From Owenia fusiformis (Eukaryota; Annelida; Polychaeta; Sabellida; Oweniidae): a stretch of 60,000 bases of DNA. The notes beneath the pieces are model-generated. The model was not told the DNA's origin, did not search any database, and saw only the letters and a program-made list of their open reading frames with translations. The DNA lies in assembly GCA_903813345.2 (NCBI GenBank), contig CAIIXF020000006.1, forward strand, positions 5,756,989-5,816,988. Direction: 5' to 3'. Shown here one piece after another: positions 34,894 through 47,103 of the stretch (positions within the stretch are counted from its first letter, which is position 1; each line of letters opens with the position of its first letter). The position numbers and the translations under genes are program-made.

Positions 34894-36722
34894 TCAGATA
34901 AAAGGACAGGTCCATAGGCAATACATAGATCCTTGGTACAAGTCATCTTGGTATTGGTCGTTGTCCCAATCCTCGTCAGACTGACTGATGTTGCCTTTAT
35001 TGTAATACTGAGAATCACCTTCCTGAGCATTTTGTGTTCTCTTTTGCTCATATTCAAAATGAGAAACATACGGTCTGGATTCGATTAAGGTCGGCCAGAA
35101 ATGTTCATTCAGTGCTTTTGCGTAATGACTGGCTAAAACATTTACTCGTATTAGTAGCCATTCACCATTGGATGATGTTTTCCTTGACATAACCTTAAAA
35201 CCAGTGACAGTTACACCACCTTTAAGTGCATAATTAACAAGGTGCTTTCGAAGCGTGTTGTATGGTTGTGATTTGACATGAGCAAGAACAATCTTTTTTG
35301 TTCGTGTTCTACGCACACGTACTCCGACAAAGTCATCATTACTATTGCAACTGGCATTATCAGCATCCAAGTTAGCTTTTGTTATGGCTTGGCGATGGGG
35401 CCACATCTGGGATTGTCAAATATCGGTAATTGCCCTGTCGGTACCAGCGGACGATGTAGTGCGCGTAGCTGTGTCACGTGCGTTGTTTAAAGAAGTAGAT
35501 TTTGGTGCGCTACACCTTACAGGAATATTGCGTGCGATGCTTGTATTCTTGCTGGTAGCTGCTTGGGACATGGTAGGTGTATGAGATGCACTGCATTCAA
35601 TAGAAACATCGGATGCGCTACAGGTGACTGCCCCACTTTTGGTTTTAACTGCAGAAGTACAGGTAGCAGTTGGTGCGCTGCGCGTAGCGGGAACATTCGA
35701 AATATCCTTTGTACTTGAAGCAGAACATTTGTTTGCTCCAGTGGGTACAGTGGGAGGATTAAAGGGTATTCCCAACACTTGTGGGTACAGCTGATGTGTT
35801 ATTCAAGCTACCGCTTGTATTTGGGGAGCCACTTAAAGACCTGGTCCTATCTTGCACATTATCGTTGTTCGAGCTTGAAAGTCGCTCTTGATTCATTGTG
35901 ATAGCTGCACTGCGAGAAGAGGACTTATCCAATGCGCTTACTTTGTTTCAATTGCTTTAACAGCTTTGTTTTTGTTTCATTGATATCTGTTGTGAGTTTG
36001 TTTATGTCTGCCTGTTGATCATTGATTTTTGCCCTCGCTATCTTTAAGTCATTTTTAACTTCTGTTCGCTATCCTTGCATCTGTTAAGTTCATTCTGCTT
36101 TATTTCAATTACATCATTGAGTTCTTTTACTTTTGATTTCGTAGACTGCGATTTCAGCCTTGAGTTCATTGATTTCAGTTGCAACGTTAGACTGTTTTGT
36201 GTCTCATTGTATCATCGATAGGGTTGTGTACAACTGATTTTCTGTTTGTCTTTGCCTTAGGATTTAACAGTGTCTTAATATCCGACAGGTTAGAAGCTCC
36301 ATTGATGAAATGGAAAAGATGATATATATCACATGCCAGCTTTTCTTTAACAGAAGTGCTTGTTTGTTTGTTTTTAATTTCCTACTGGGTAGACGACGAA
36401 TAAGCGCACCTGGTGGCATGGCATTGCTGCGATTGATTCGTGCATAATCAAATAAAGCATCTCTGGAATGAACTAATCCGTCTACATCTTGGTGGTCGCA
36501 TAATCTTTTAATGAATAATGCTTTGTCTGCACCGGAACACAAATTTTTAATTTCATTAGTGACATCATTTTCTGTCTGGGTAGCTATGAGGGTGGGATTA
36601 AAATCATCAAAGTCACTGAGAAAATCACCACTAGTTGATTCCATACAATTGTCACTATCATTTGTGGAATCTTCATCAATTTCTATATCTGCAGGCACAT
36701 GCACTTTGGTAGAAAGTGGCAT
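34894..36722 (-). pseudogene. LINE ORF1 (nucleic-acid-binding protein), broken
   Basis: Read on the minus strand from the ATG at 36722, the parts are as follows. First, an acidic N-terminus (EIDEDSTNDSDN) and a segment ALFIKRLCDHQDVDGLVHSR. Next, after a frameshift near 36300, LSDIKTLLNPKAKTN. Then a Lys/Glu-rich coiled-coil stretch with several frame changes (35940-36190), and a Ser/Thr/Ala-rich linker (35416-35778). Last, a compact domain FVGVRVRRTRTKKIVLAHVK ... GVTVTGFKVMS ... WLLIRVNVLASHYAKALNEH ... FWP, of the type found in RNA-binding LINE ORF1 proteins. It ends at 34894, 27 nt before ORF2. In intact elements ORF1 coats the RNA. At least three frame breaks rule out function. Confidence 0.85.
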
Positions 36723-36805
36723 TGTATCAGATTCTGGTAAAAGATTTGCTGTTTTGCGTCGCTCAAATCAAAACATACAATTCCAAGGTTGTCGTGACCT
36801 TGCAA

Positions 36806-37005
36806 TTAAAGGGACCAGTGATAGGTGTAGCTAAAGGGTTCAATGATAGGTGTAGCTAGTGAATAGCAATTAAAGGGGCCAATGATAGGTGTAGCTTGTG
36901 AATAGCAATTGAAGGGACCAGTGATAGGTGTATTTAGTGAATAGCAATTAAAGGGGCCAGTGATAGGTGTAGTTAGTGAATAGCAATTAAAGGGGCCAGT
37001 GATAG
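36806..37005. repeat. 39-bp minisatellite, left half (LINE 5' end)
   Basis: The unit contains AATTAAAGGGGCCAGTGATA and GGTGTAGTTAGTGAATAGC; about 5 copies. Because 39 is a multiple of three, the minus strand reads as a 13-residue peptide repeat (ITGPFNCYSLATP), which I regard as incidental. It abuts the 5' side of the LINE, so it may be 5'-UTR monomers of that element. It breaks at ATAG (37002-37005), exactly where the LTR-like insertion starts. Confidence 0.9.
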
Positions 37006-39579
37006 TGTCACGACCCTCGGGAAGTAGCGTGGTTTGGGGGTCGTAAACAGAATACAGTCTAAGAATCAATAGTTTGATTTGATGTTTTCATTAACTTAGT
37101 TTCGGGACAAGTTCAAGTAAAAGTTGAAATGTGTATCCCTATTTATTTGAACAACATCCGTGTTCACAGTATCATAACAAAATTGGATCAAATTGGGATA
37201 AATTTTGCGATGAAAATTTAGGGATAATTTAGGGATAAATTCTGGGATAAAAATAATTGGGATGAAGTGGGACAATTTCGGGATAACAATTACGGGATAA
37301 CAAAATCTGAATATAGACTAAGTAAGATTTGGCAGTTTTCAATGTAAGTTGTTTGTCTCATAAAGGCGAATGGCAACAGACTCCAGATTCTGAATGTGCC
37401 CAGTGTTCAGTTGTATCAAATAAGTATAATGTTAGGGTGTGAGTATAACCAGGTAGAAGTCTTAGCCACTGGGGGCTACAATGGACTTCGAGCTGTATAT
37501 AAAGCTCACTGTTCACACTTAAAATGGGAGATTTTGTAAGAATTAACGTAGGGCTATTTCAAATCAAGAGTCTGTCAAACTCATCAGGGGATAATATTAC
37601 TTGTACACCATTTAAACAAGCAAGTAAGAAAACATTGGAAGTAAATGATGTTTGAGGTAACGACTGGGAACCAGGGTGAATGAAATTCTCACTAATATTC
37701 TCAATAAGATAAAGGTTAAATAAGAAAGTAAGATCCTGGATTGTACTTTAGCTTTGCACTATTGCATAGTTTCTGGGAAAATATATGTATGACTTATTGT
37801 GAGTGATTGTTATTCAAAGAAGCCCTTAGCAAATATGAGCTAAGATAAAGCTTGTTGCTTGAATGTTAGTATCACTGAAGTCACCTGGAATTTAGTCAGA
37901 ATCTATTTTGAATCCAGAATCTACTTTAGATAAAATGAGGGGGGATTTCTAACATATATATAAACAATTGAACACAAGAAGTGATATTCTGTGGATTTTT
38001 ATATAATGTATAAAAACGACTCTATTTCTATGTACTAATCTACACAAACATTACACAATTCAGTACTGCCGAGATGGTATATCAAGTAAATAATCTCTCA
38101 AACCAAACATGCATAAAACAGCACAGCTCACCCAAAAATGTAACTCAACAGTGCAATTTTATATAATCCCTGGTGGGGTTGAAATCAGCTCTCTATACTA
38201 CTCACATGAAAAGTAGAACATCATTTTGCCACTATCAGACTATGGTACAATTGGCAAGTAAACAGGAAACAGTATTTTAAAAGTATTCCAGTATCTATAA
38301 TGAATTAGAATGTGGTTAACATAGAATTAGACCAGACATGGAAAACTAGAAGGGGGGGGGGGGTGTCTTAAGTCCGAAAATGGGCTTTGAATGACCATGA
38401 CCCTTAAAAGTACTTCAATGATCAGTTGTTTGATAATGGTCCCTAATAAGCCCGGGATTTCACCTTTAAATTACCCAGAATTTAACATACAAATATACAA
38501 AGGAGTATTTCTAGTGTATCAATAAAATTTACCCTGTGAACAAACTAAATACAGTCCCAAACTGGATGGGGGGGGGGGAATGTCGTATAGAGGTGTCTAT
38601 GAACCCCTGGAATTTGCAGTTGACTCTGGTTTAGAGCAAGTTACATAAGGTTCGTAAAGACAGTAACTTTTCGTACACCTTGTCAAATATTCCTAAACGA
38701 TTCCCTGTGGGGATGTTGTATAGAAGGTTCCATAAGGAACCCCGGGAACTTGCTTTCGACGCTGGTTAATAAGTTACATAGGTTCTTTAAGACAAAAACT
38801 CTGCGTGTAACTTTGCGTTAACCTTGTCAAATGTTCCTTAACAATCCCTGGGACAATTTAAACATGGGATGTTCACAAGGCAAATGAATAAAATTAAGGA
38901 AAAAAATCAAGTGCACAGATACTTCTTTTCAAAGACTAGAACTCTGCAAAAATACAACTTAAATCAAGTCAATTACCTTTACCAACTCGTACACCTAAGT
39001 TGGTTTATCTGCGGCAATATAAATATCCAATTTTAGTGACGATTTAATGTTTAAAATTCCACAAAATGTTTTCCATGTCTGGCCGGCTTGAATTCGAATC
39101 ATAAAAGCACAGAAAAAGACAATTCACTTAAATCGTGCTTATTTACTTAAATCAAGCTTAATAAGCCTCACTTTGGATTTTGAAACACACCCAGACAACT
39201 GCCCTTTCTAAAAAGTTTGTAACATAACATTAAACATGAAACTGGGCCTAAAACATTCACATTAAAGTCTTATTATGAACAAAATATATATGTTGACATT
39301 AATCCTGTAAATAATATTACATTAAAAACACAAGAGAAGGTTAGTAAAAATAAATATAAATATAGAGTAAAATGATTAAACTCTAACCATACTTTAAGAG
39401 TATAGCCAAAGTAGAAATACTGACTACCCTTTTACAGAATTTAAATTATTTTATAACTCTTTAAATATTGAGTAACTAAAAGCACAATTGATAAAGTGAA
39501 GAGCAAAACGTTGAACAAAGTGACAATCCTTCAAGGCAATTCCATTACCATGCTCAAAGTAATCTGAAGGATCGTCACA
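37006..39579. mobile_element. Solo-LTR-like insertion, 2.57 kb, TG...CA with ATAG duplication
   Basis: The insert begins TGTCACGACCCTCGGG and ends GGATCGTCACA. These are short inverted termini of TG...CA type, flanked by ATAG at 37002-37005 and 39580-39583. The 39-bp minisatellite is interrupted here and resumes in register on the far side, giving an unambiguous empty-site reconstruction. No gag or pol frame was found inside, so it is either a long solo LTR or a non-autonomous LTR element. The interior is AT-rich, with G runs at about 38348 and 38568. The similar short phrases at 38580-38640 and 38700-38770 suggest internal duplication. Confidence 0.75.
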
Positions 39580-39735
39580 ATAGGTGTAGCTAGTGGATAG
39601 CAATTAAAGGGGCCAATGGTAGGTGTAGCTAGTGAATAGCAATTAAAGAGACAAGTGATTGATGTAGCTAGTGAATTGCAATTAAAGGGACAAGTGATAG
39701 GTGTAGCTTGTGAAAAGCAATTGAATGGAGAATCA
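39580..39735. repeat. 39-bp minisatellite, right half
   Basis: About 4 units of the same sequence as at 36806-37005 (GGTGTAGCTAGTGAATAGCAATTAAAG type), starting mid-unit at ATAG directly after the LTR-like insert. Confidence 0.9.
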
Positions 39736-41300
39736 TCAGACCTGCAGAGTGAGACAAAACTGCAATCAACATACGATATGTAGATCATGTCCTCGACGTT
39801 AATATTTCTGGCTGTGTTACTACCCGTCCTTTTTTTAACACCCCATTCCCACCTGTCTAACGGCGGCCGTACAAGGTACGTCAACCGCATATCAATTTAA
39901 ATCAGTGAAGCACAGGGTGTATCCACTTTTTTACAGGCCGTAGAAATTATGACTCGGACCTACTATCATATTTGTTCATTTCTGCCGTCCACGTAGAAAT
40001 CAAATCAACAGGGCATTGTCAGTCTGCAGATTGCAGAACAGTCGCAATGTGGCCGTACGAAGGGCATACGTTGACTTGCGTCTGCCGTAGTGTTTTGATG
40101 TGTTATGTACATCTGACTCACTTATTACATCTGACTTAAATTAATATTAATGAAGTAACATACTTTTCTTATGTTATATACTATAATATATATTGTAAAA
40201 CCCTAGAGGGTACTTACTGTTACCTTCTAGGCTGAATAAAATTATTCAAGAAAAATAAAATAAAATGATAGGAAATGTGACTGGGGTAGTGTATAAAATG
40301 TTTAAGTTAGATAACAACAAAGTCATAGATTTACAAATCGTTCCATTATTTCTAAACTCACTTTTTGCAGGTTAGAATAAATATACTATCTTGAGGAATT
40401 CATTTCTGAGGCCCATTTCAATGGATGGATCTAATCTCCCTTAAGAGATATCCCGTGCCACATTATTATTAGTGCAAAATGAGGAATCTTTTTAGGTCCA
40501 CCTTGTCATATCCGCTTGGGAAGGCAGATTGCATGACTTTGATCATGTGACTAATAGCTATAACAATGTGAGAATAATGGGACGACAGTCACTAACTAGT
40601 ATAATTTGCAGGTAATTATTAAAGGAGATCATTATCTATTGTTCATCAGTGATTTTGCTCTGCATAGAACTGTTGTACGTATACACATGATTACCCATAC
40701 GAATTCAATACACGTTTTGAAAAACTACTACTCAAAAGTTATGAAGTCCCAAATCTTCGACCTCGATATTTTCAATATCAGCTAAATGAAATTATGGCAA
40801 TGTGGAAATAATAGGACATAATATCTATCAAGTATGCAAAGCTAGAGCTTAGCGACCAATTACGTTTTCAGGTAAATTGCAAAGCACCTAACGCAGCTTC
40901 CTTAGTCAAAGGAAATTGTTTCAACCGGGTGTATTTTTTATGAAAGATGATGCCAAGCGGGGTTTACTAAAACAATATTTTCGAGATTCAGTTTTGAAAT
41001 ATTGTAGCCTTAGCACTTTCACAATATTAATCTGTAAATATATTAGAGATTCAACACACCCAACTTAATTTATAATTCAATAATTCGATGTAATACAGTG
41101 CAGTAATCTTCTCATAAATAGAGGAAATGACCAAAGGATCCGTACCCATTAGTGTACCTATAAGGACTTAAATTTTTTTGAAAATGGTAAATTGGAATTC
41201 CAGGATTATTTTTATATAATATGAATCTTTATGAAGTATATTTTCAACAAATCACAAAAATAATATTTAGAATATGGTAAAAAGTTGTTTTTTACAGTGA
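39736..41300. other. Non-coding stretch with a CpG-rich part at 39840-40100
   Basis: GGCCGTAC, CGTACGAAGGG and CTGCCGTAG words at 39840-40100 resemble the TACGGT-rich patch at 17.7-18.2 kb and may be a relic of that family. The rest is AT-rich without a supported gene. Confidence 0.35.
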
Positions 41301-41328
41301 TTCTTAACACATTGTATTGTATATCTTT

Positions 41329-41944
41329 ATTGCCCATAATAAAATGGAGATACAATTTATATGTACAGTGATGTAAAATAAAAGTACAAAATTATGACAA
41401 AATTATATACATGTTAGACGTATAAAAACTTTTCAATGAGCAAAATGCTCGTACGGTTGAGTCAGGCACTTTAAGTGTCTCAAACACAGTCACTGTTAGA
41501 CCGTGCTTTTCCATGTCATTCTGACTCTTGAAATGAGTAATTTTCACATATTTTCACAAAACCTTGAATAAAATCTTGATTTTTGTAGATACACTTAAAT
41601 TGACTTGTCAGTATAAAACTACATTGTGTCTGAGCATAATAACATTCACTAAGCAGATCAACCATGCATAGATACTCTGCAATACCATTGTTTCGAAAGG
41701 CACCGTATCGTGTTCTTGTTTTTAAGAATGAATGGCCTTCTGCAGTCACTGACAGATTGAGGTGCTTCCGCAGGTCAGACCCCCTCTGATTGTTTAGTAT
41801 TGACATAATTGCAGAGTTCAAACATGAAATGAAAGAGGGTCCTTGCTGCTGAAGATATACAATGTGAAAGTATAGCAAAATAATTAGTTTAAAAAAGGAG
41901 GCCATTTTGGATCTGAGAGACCAAGGCAACAAACTATCAGACAA
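41329..41944 (-). other. 142-codon minus-strand ORF with a downstream polyadenylation-type signal
   Basis: The frame 41516-41944 starts MSDSLLPWSL and contains a hydrophobic stretch (FFKLIILLYFHIVYL, residues 16-30) followed by a Cys-containing mixed region. I recognise no family. About 185 nt beyond the stop, the minus strand reads GGGCAATAAAGATATACAAT followed by ACAAT repeats. Such an end is typical both of a polyadenylated host 3' exon and of a LINE 3' tail. It could be a terminal exon of an unknown gene, the 3' end of a retroelement, or a chance ORF. Confidence 0.25.
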
Positions 41945-41950
41945 GTATCA

Positions 41951-42757
41951 AATGGGTCAATTTATTTTTGATTTATCAGTCATGCATGCATCTGAAGAGG
42001 ATACGTTGCACAGAGACTGAATATTAATATCCATTTAGTCATTAAAGGAACACTGTTGTAATGTTTGTAAGGTAGTTCTCATGATAATGAACACTAAAAT
42101 GTTTTAAGAAAGAATCAATGGGTCAATCTTCTTTTGATTCATCAGTCATGCCTATCTCTGGAGATGATATGTTGAAGAGACACTGAATTAATATCCATTT
42201 AGCCATTAAAGGGACATTCCTTGTAAGGTAGTTCTCACCCAAAGAAACAAATAGGCCAATCTATCTTTGATCGATCATTCATACATGCCCTGAAGATGAT
42301 ATGTTGCAGAGGGACTGAGTCATAATCCATTCAGCCATTTAAAGGGACATTGCTTGTAAGTTCTCAAGATATTTTTGACAAACAATCAATTAAAGGGTCA
42401 ATATACTTTTGATTCATCAGTCATGTCTGCCCCTGAATGTGATATATTGCTAAGGGACTGAATCAATATCCATTTACCCATTTAAAGAGACACTGCTCAA
42501 CCAAAGAGGCTAATGGGTCAATCTATTTTTGAGTCTTCATTCAATTGCCTACCCCTGAAGATGATATATTGCTGAGGGACTAAATCAATAGTCATGTAGC
42601 TGTTTAAAGGGACACTGCTTGTAAGGTAGTTCTCACCAAAAACAAAACAAAATGGTCAATCTATTTTTTATGCCTGTCCCAAAATATGATATATTGCTGG
42701 AAGACGGAATCAATATCCATTTAGCCATTAAAGGGACACTGCTTGTAAGATTCTCTC
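41951..42757. repeat. Diverged tandem repeat, about 110-160 bp unit, 6-7 copies
   Basis: Each unit contains GGGTCAATCTATTTTTGATT, CATCAGTCATGCCT, GAAGATGATATGTTGC, a GGGACTGAATCAATATCCAT segment and TTAAAGGGACACTGCTTGTA. Units differ by insertions and 10-20% substitutions by eye, so the array is old. Confidence 0.9.
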
Positions 42758-42974
42758 CCTAAGTCAAACTAAAATATTTTACTTCATAATAAGTATACTG
42801 TATGTTATACAATGGATAGATTAAAAATACTTCCACTTGTTTGATAGCAAAACAATGGGTTTCAAACTGACGAAAAAACTATCCTACATGCACCTTTTCA
42901 ATTTCAAAAAGCAATTATTTGACTTTATACCTTTAGCTTCAATTGAATTATTCTTTGAAAATGCCAAATATATA

Positions 42975-43954
42975 CAGGGCGTATCAAAAAACGCAACAAG
43001 TAGTTATTTCGTAAAATCACAAAACTAGTGATGACTACATCAATTTCATTTAATGTAACATAAAGCCACGTCTCTCCTCTTTGCAATGATATGTCATTCA
43101 TTCACATGTGGTAATGGTTGGGTGAGTAATCCTTCCATTTGCACAGTGGGTAAAAATCGGCTCTGCGCCAGGTTTTAGATATTGAAAAAAATCAGTGCAA
43201 GGGCTAAATGCCAATGGAAGTTCCCCTGACTTGAATTGTTGTGACTTTTTCTTTTGGATCTATCTCAGGAGCATCTGTGATCACAATTCCTCCACCGGAT
43301 ATTGCAAAACCTCGAGAAAGATTTGCCCATTCTTTGCTTTAACCCACACATGATTCAGGGCTGAACCATGCATGATGTGGACAGATGAGCGCATCTTTAT
43401 GTGCAAGGAAGTGGTGGCAATTTGGAGGGGTATAGGATGTATTCTTGCAAGAGTATGAGTATGAACACTTTACTGTCTATGCCATAACTGTCACACCTTC
43501 TTCCAATAGCCCCTATGCCCCTTGTACTGACTTTTGCAATGTTTAAAACTTGGGTCCGAGCTGAATTTTGCCCCACTTTGCAAAATTAATGATTATTCGG
43601 CCAGAGATGACCCCCTGTGAATGAATGATATTCCATTGCAAAGAGGAGTAATTTGGCTTTTTGGTACATTGAATTAAAAGGATGTAGTCAGCATTGATTT
43701 TATGTTTTCGTCTGATATTGCATCGGGCTCCGTACACTGACTTTTGCAATGTTTATAACTTGGCCCGAAGCTAATTTTGGCCCACTTTGCAAATGGAATG
43801 ATTACTCACCCAACCATGACCAAATATCAATGAATGATATATCATTGTAAAGAGGAGACACATGGCTTTATGGTGCATTGAATTAAACCAATGCTGTTAT
43901 GGTTTTGTGCTTTTCCAAGATAACAATCTGTTGCTTTTTTTTTGATACGCACTG
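42975..43954. mobile_element. Tc1/mariner-like element, copy B, with transposase remnant
   Basis: Termini CAGGGCGTATCAAAAAACGC and the inverse ...TTTGATACGCACTG are flanked by TA on both sides (42973-42974 and 43955-43956). Both arms match copy A (370-1183). Between about 43213 and 43330 (+) a frame reads SSPDLNCCDFFFWIYLRS, which fits the conserved block around the last catalytic Asp of mariner-type transposases (SPDL...DFFLW); it soon meets a stop. The right arm contains a direct duplication of about 200 bp: GACTTTTGCAATGTTTA occurs near 43528 and 43739. Inactive. Confidence 0.85.
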
Positions 43955-43956
43955 TA

Positions 43957-44945
43957 TATCATATATTGGAAAGTCACAGATTTTTAGTATTTGAGTTGAA
44001 TACCTAGGTTTTGTGTTTTCGTGTCCCACCTTTGCTAATGATGTTTTATATGTCCTCTAAATTGAATATCCTAGGTTAAACCTACTGCATACCAACTGAG
44101 GTGATAATGGTACTTTTGCTGAGATTCAAGATTAAGATTAAGATTCATAGATAGTACTATATTGCATTTAAGGGGTTATTTTATGATTTGTGTTTTCAAT
44201 ATGTTGCCCTTTGTGTCCTATCTTAATGATAGTTTGATATATCGATTGATTGAATGGTCAATATACTTAAAATAGTCATGAGTGAAGACTTAAGTACCCC
44301 TAAAATGATATTTAGAATAATTTGCATAGTCAAACGTAAATGCACTGAATGACCTTAGTTTTAATCCCCATGACCAACTTTTTTGGATGTGTTCATAATT
44401 GATAAAAAGTAACTATTTTCATGTAATATTCAATGAAACCTTTGGGGGCATCTTTAGGCACATGGGGTAGCGGTTTTATATTATACATTCTGACTTGAGA
44501 TGGTATGTTTGCTTTGGTGGCGTGCATGTTATATGTAAGAAATAATGAATGCGAAGATTTTACTGGCTTTTGCATTATGAACTAGAACAGCGGATAAGCA
44601 TTAATGATTCCAACCAATTGTAATTGATGAACAATGTCAAGAGTTGAACATGAACGCGCCTTTGTTTTTTTTAGATAGTCTAATGGAATTATACTCAAAT
44701 GCCATGTGTTTCCTGGTTTCGGCCATCTTGAAACTTCCCCTTAATGTTATTCCATTTACGTAAACAGCTTTATGTAGTGGCAATACTTTGCTTAATAAAT
44801 GACATTTGGCCAATGTATCCATTGGCGTGGTGCTATTCCAATAGACGATTCTTCTTTTTTGACATGTATTTTTGAATTTTGCCAATTCTCACACAATATG
44901 TAACTGGTCTATTTCATGTTTATTCAACTTATAGAAATGTTCAAT
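43957..44945. other. Non-coding stretch
   Basis: An 82-codon minus frame at 44637-44885 (start MAKFKNTCQKRRIVYW) has no recognised family. No repeats seen. Confidence 0.35.
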
Positions 44946-45475
44946 AAAGGTCCATGTGCAGTATGGCAAATGGTTTTATACGGTCATATCTTTCATCATG
45001 AGTACTTTCTGGCCATAAATACAATGCTTTTTGTAAAAACAATATGTGAAGTTCCCGTGATAGTAAAATCAATCCAACTCTCTGAACAATTATGGTTTAG
45101 GACCCCATCTGAGCACTTTTTAAAACATGTTAGGCTTCTAATAAGAGGATCTTGTTTTTCTCGATTTAACCATATCGAAAGTTTCTTCTACACTATATTA
45201 ACAACTTCTGAAAAGGGGATTAGTATTGAAATGCTTTAAAGTTAAAAACCACGTATCCCATGTTATTTTCCCATAGGGAAAACTCGTACTATACATTGTT
45301 TTAGCATAATTTTGGTCATCGACAATTGATATCTTCAACATTAGACTTTCAATACCATTCTACTTTTGAAGAAGTTTTAGACCCCTTTTTGAATCATCTT
45401 TTCATGCAATAGAAATCAGAAAAGGGAGATCCTCTTTTGAGTGAATAGGTTGAACATTTTAAAAAACTTGTTGAC
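44946..45475. mobile_element. AAAGGTCC MITE, 3'-truncated copy
   Basis: AAAGGTCCATGTGCAGTATG and the following 500 bp match 4608-5281 with small deletions (TTCTTTCAATT missing near 45045, a short insertion near 45125). Similarity ends near TTGTTGACATGGGG, so the right TIR is lost. Confidence 0.85.
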
Positions 45476-46250
45476 ATGGGGAATGTACTAAAAACCCTTC
45501 GACCCTAAGACCTACGACTTACTGGGTGTCAAGAATTTTTGGAACATATTTTTTATAAAAACACTTCGACCTTCAATTTCTCAGTCCATATGAAGTTGCT
45601 GGAAATATTACTATGTGTATAGAACTTACGAATCTGTCCTTAGAGAGTTGAAGATATTTGTTGTATTCAAACACATAATTTCAAATGTGAACGTTTCTTA
45701 CCTCCTCCATTGAAGAGTCTGTAAACATATTTGAGCTTTTCCCATCGTATTGTAACATTTGCGCATCGTGCATATTTTCACGAAGTCAAATTAAATTTTG
45801 TATATAGTTCAAAAGAGTACCGTCTTTTGATTTTATCAGTTTTGATTCCATTTGGATTAGTATAGTTATGAATCTAAAGCCGACTAGTAGAGCAAGGATT
45901 CAAGGAAAATAAACACAAACTCAAGAAAAAGCACAAACTTGCAAGCTAGGTAATGTCATGTTCGTATAACCAGCTTTTGCCAATTAAAGGGCTCACTTTT
46001 CAAAAGGATCAAGGGGTGGACATTTGACTATTTTGGCCCAGCCAGAATCACTCTAAAATGCTCAGAATCGTGAAAAATTGTATTGATTTTGAGAGAATAT
46101 TTGGCCAAGGTCCACTCGAACCCCCGAATGCCCCCCTGAATATATACATTTTAATGGCATAAAGGTTATTACAAACACATATATACACTTATATTTATTA
46201 AACATAGAAACATTTCAAAACGCAACGCCTAGGAGTAGCAAATCCTATTT
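45476..46250. other. Non-coding stretch
   Basis: No gene or clear repeat recognised. Confidence 0.35.
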
Positions 46251-46800
46251 TAAAATAGAGGAAACTTTTCAAAATGGCCACTTAGCCAATGCGCCATTGT
46301 TATGAGTATTAACATATCAAATGTGGAAAATCGGTCCACTACTTTTCGAGTTAAAAACGCAAAATAACACACATTAAGTGAGAAGCCAATTTTAATAATG
46401 GCCGCCACTTGCCAAACGGTCATAAGATAGTGTGCCATGCTTATGAGTTTTCACATATTAGATATGAAAAATCGATCCAAGGCCTATTACTCTTCCCGGT
46501 TACAGCAACAATCGTAAACTCCAAGATGCCCATCATGTTTTTTTTAAATATTTAAGTTTTCAAGTTAATCAATATCCTATATAATTTTTTGCATTCAAAA
46601 AATCGTAACAATACTTTATATATGTTATATGTAATATATAAAATGCCGTAAAATATACACAAATGGCGGCCATTTCTAAATTGGCAGCCATTCTTAAAAT
46701 CGGCTTTCGAGCAGAACTTATGCTCCCATGGGCCATGGACATATGAAATATATATTATATTGGTCCAAGGGTATTTGAGTTATTGTCTGGACGGACAGAT
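46251..46800. repeat. Diverged repeats of AAAATGGCC / CATATNANATNTGAAAAATCG modules
   Basis: Two blocks (about 46270-46345 and 46395-46480) share AATGGCC, GCCATNNTTATGAGT, TTNACATAT and AAAATCGRTCCA. A third AAATGGCGGCCATT block lies near 46670. The region ends with GGACGGACAGATGGATG, the reverse of the pyrimidine-rich CATCCGTCTGTC-type words of the 2640-3640 repeat. Probably the same dispersed family. Confidence 0.5.
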
Positions 46801-47103
46801 GGATGTACGTACTTGGCGAATTTTGACGCACATCAAATTGTCTGCTATTTCCGATTCTGATTGAACGAAATGCAATGGTACGTTCAGACCCTTGGGGTTG
46901 CTATATGGAAGTGATTGTTTTCTGATTTGCTTAAATTCTTGCAAGCAAATGGACGCAAATCAAATAATCTAACTCTTATGGCCTAGTCTAAATTAGTGTG
47001 TTTGTTCATTTCATTTATATTCTATAATGCTGTTCTATTTACACGACGTTAACATCGCTTAGAAGTTAAAAACACGAAAAGCCGTATCAAGCAACCGTTA
47101 CAC
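46801..47103 (-). other. Probable 3' LTR of the Gypsy fragment (extent unknown)
   Basis: On the minus strand, TGTGTAACGGTTGCTTGATA begins at 47104 directly after a purine tract and runs into this stretch. A TATAAATG box lies near 47015. The far end of the LTR could not be placed, because no second copy lies in the window. Confidence 0.4.

Noticed and set aside
36806-37069. 13-residue peptide repeat ORF (ITGPFNCYS...)
   Set aside because: It is a consequence of the 39-bp unit length and is broken by the LTR-like insertion. No start or splice support.
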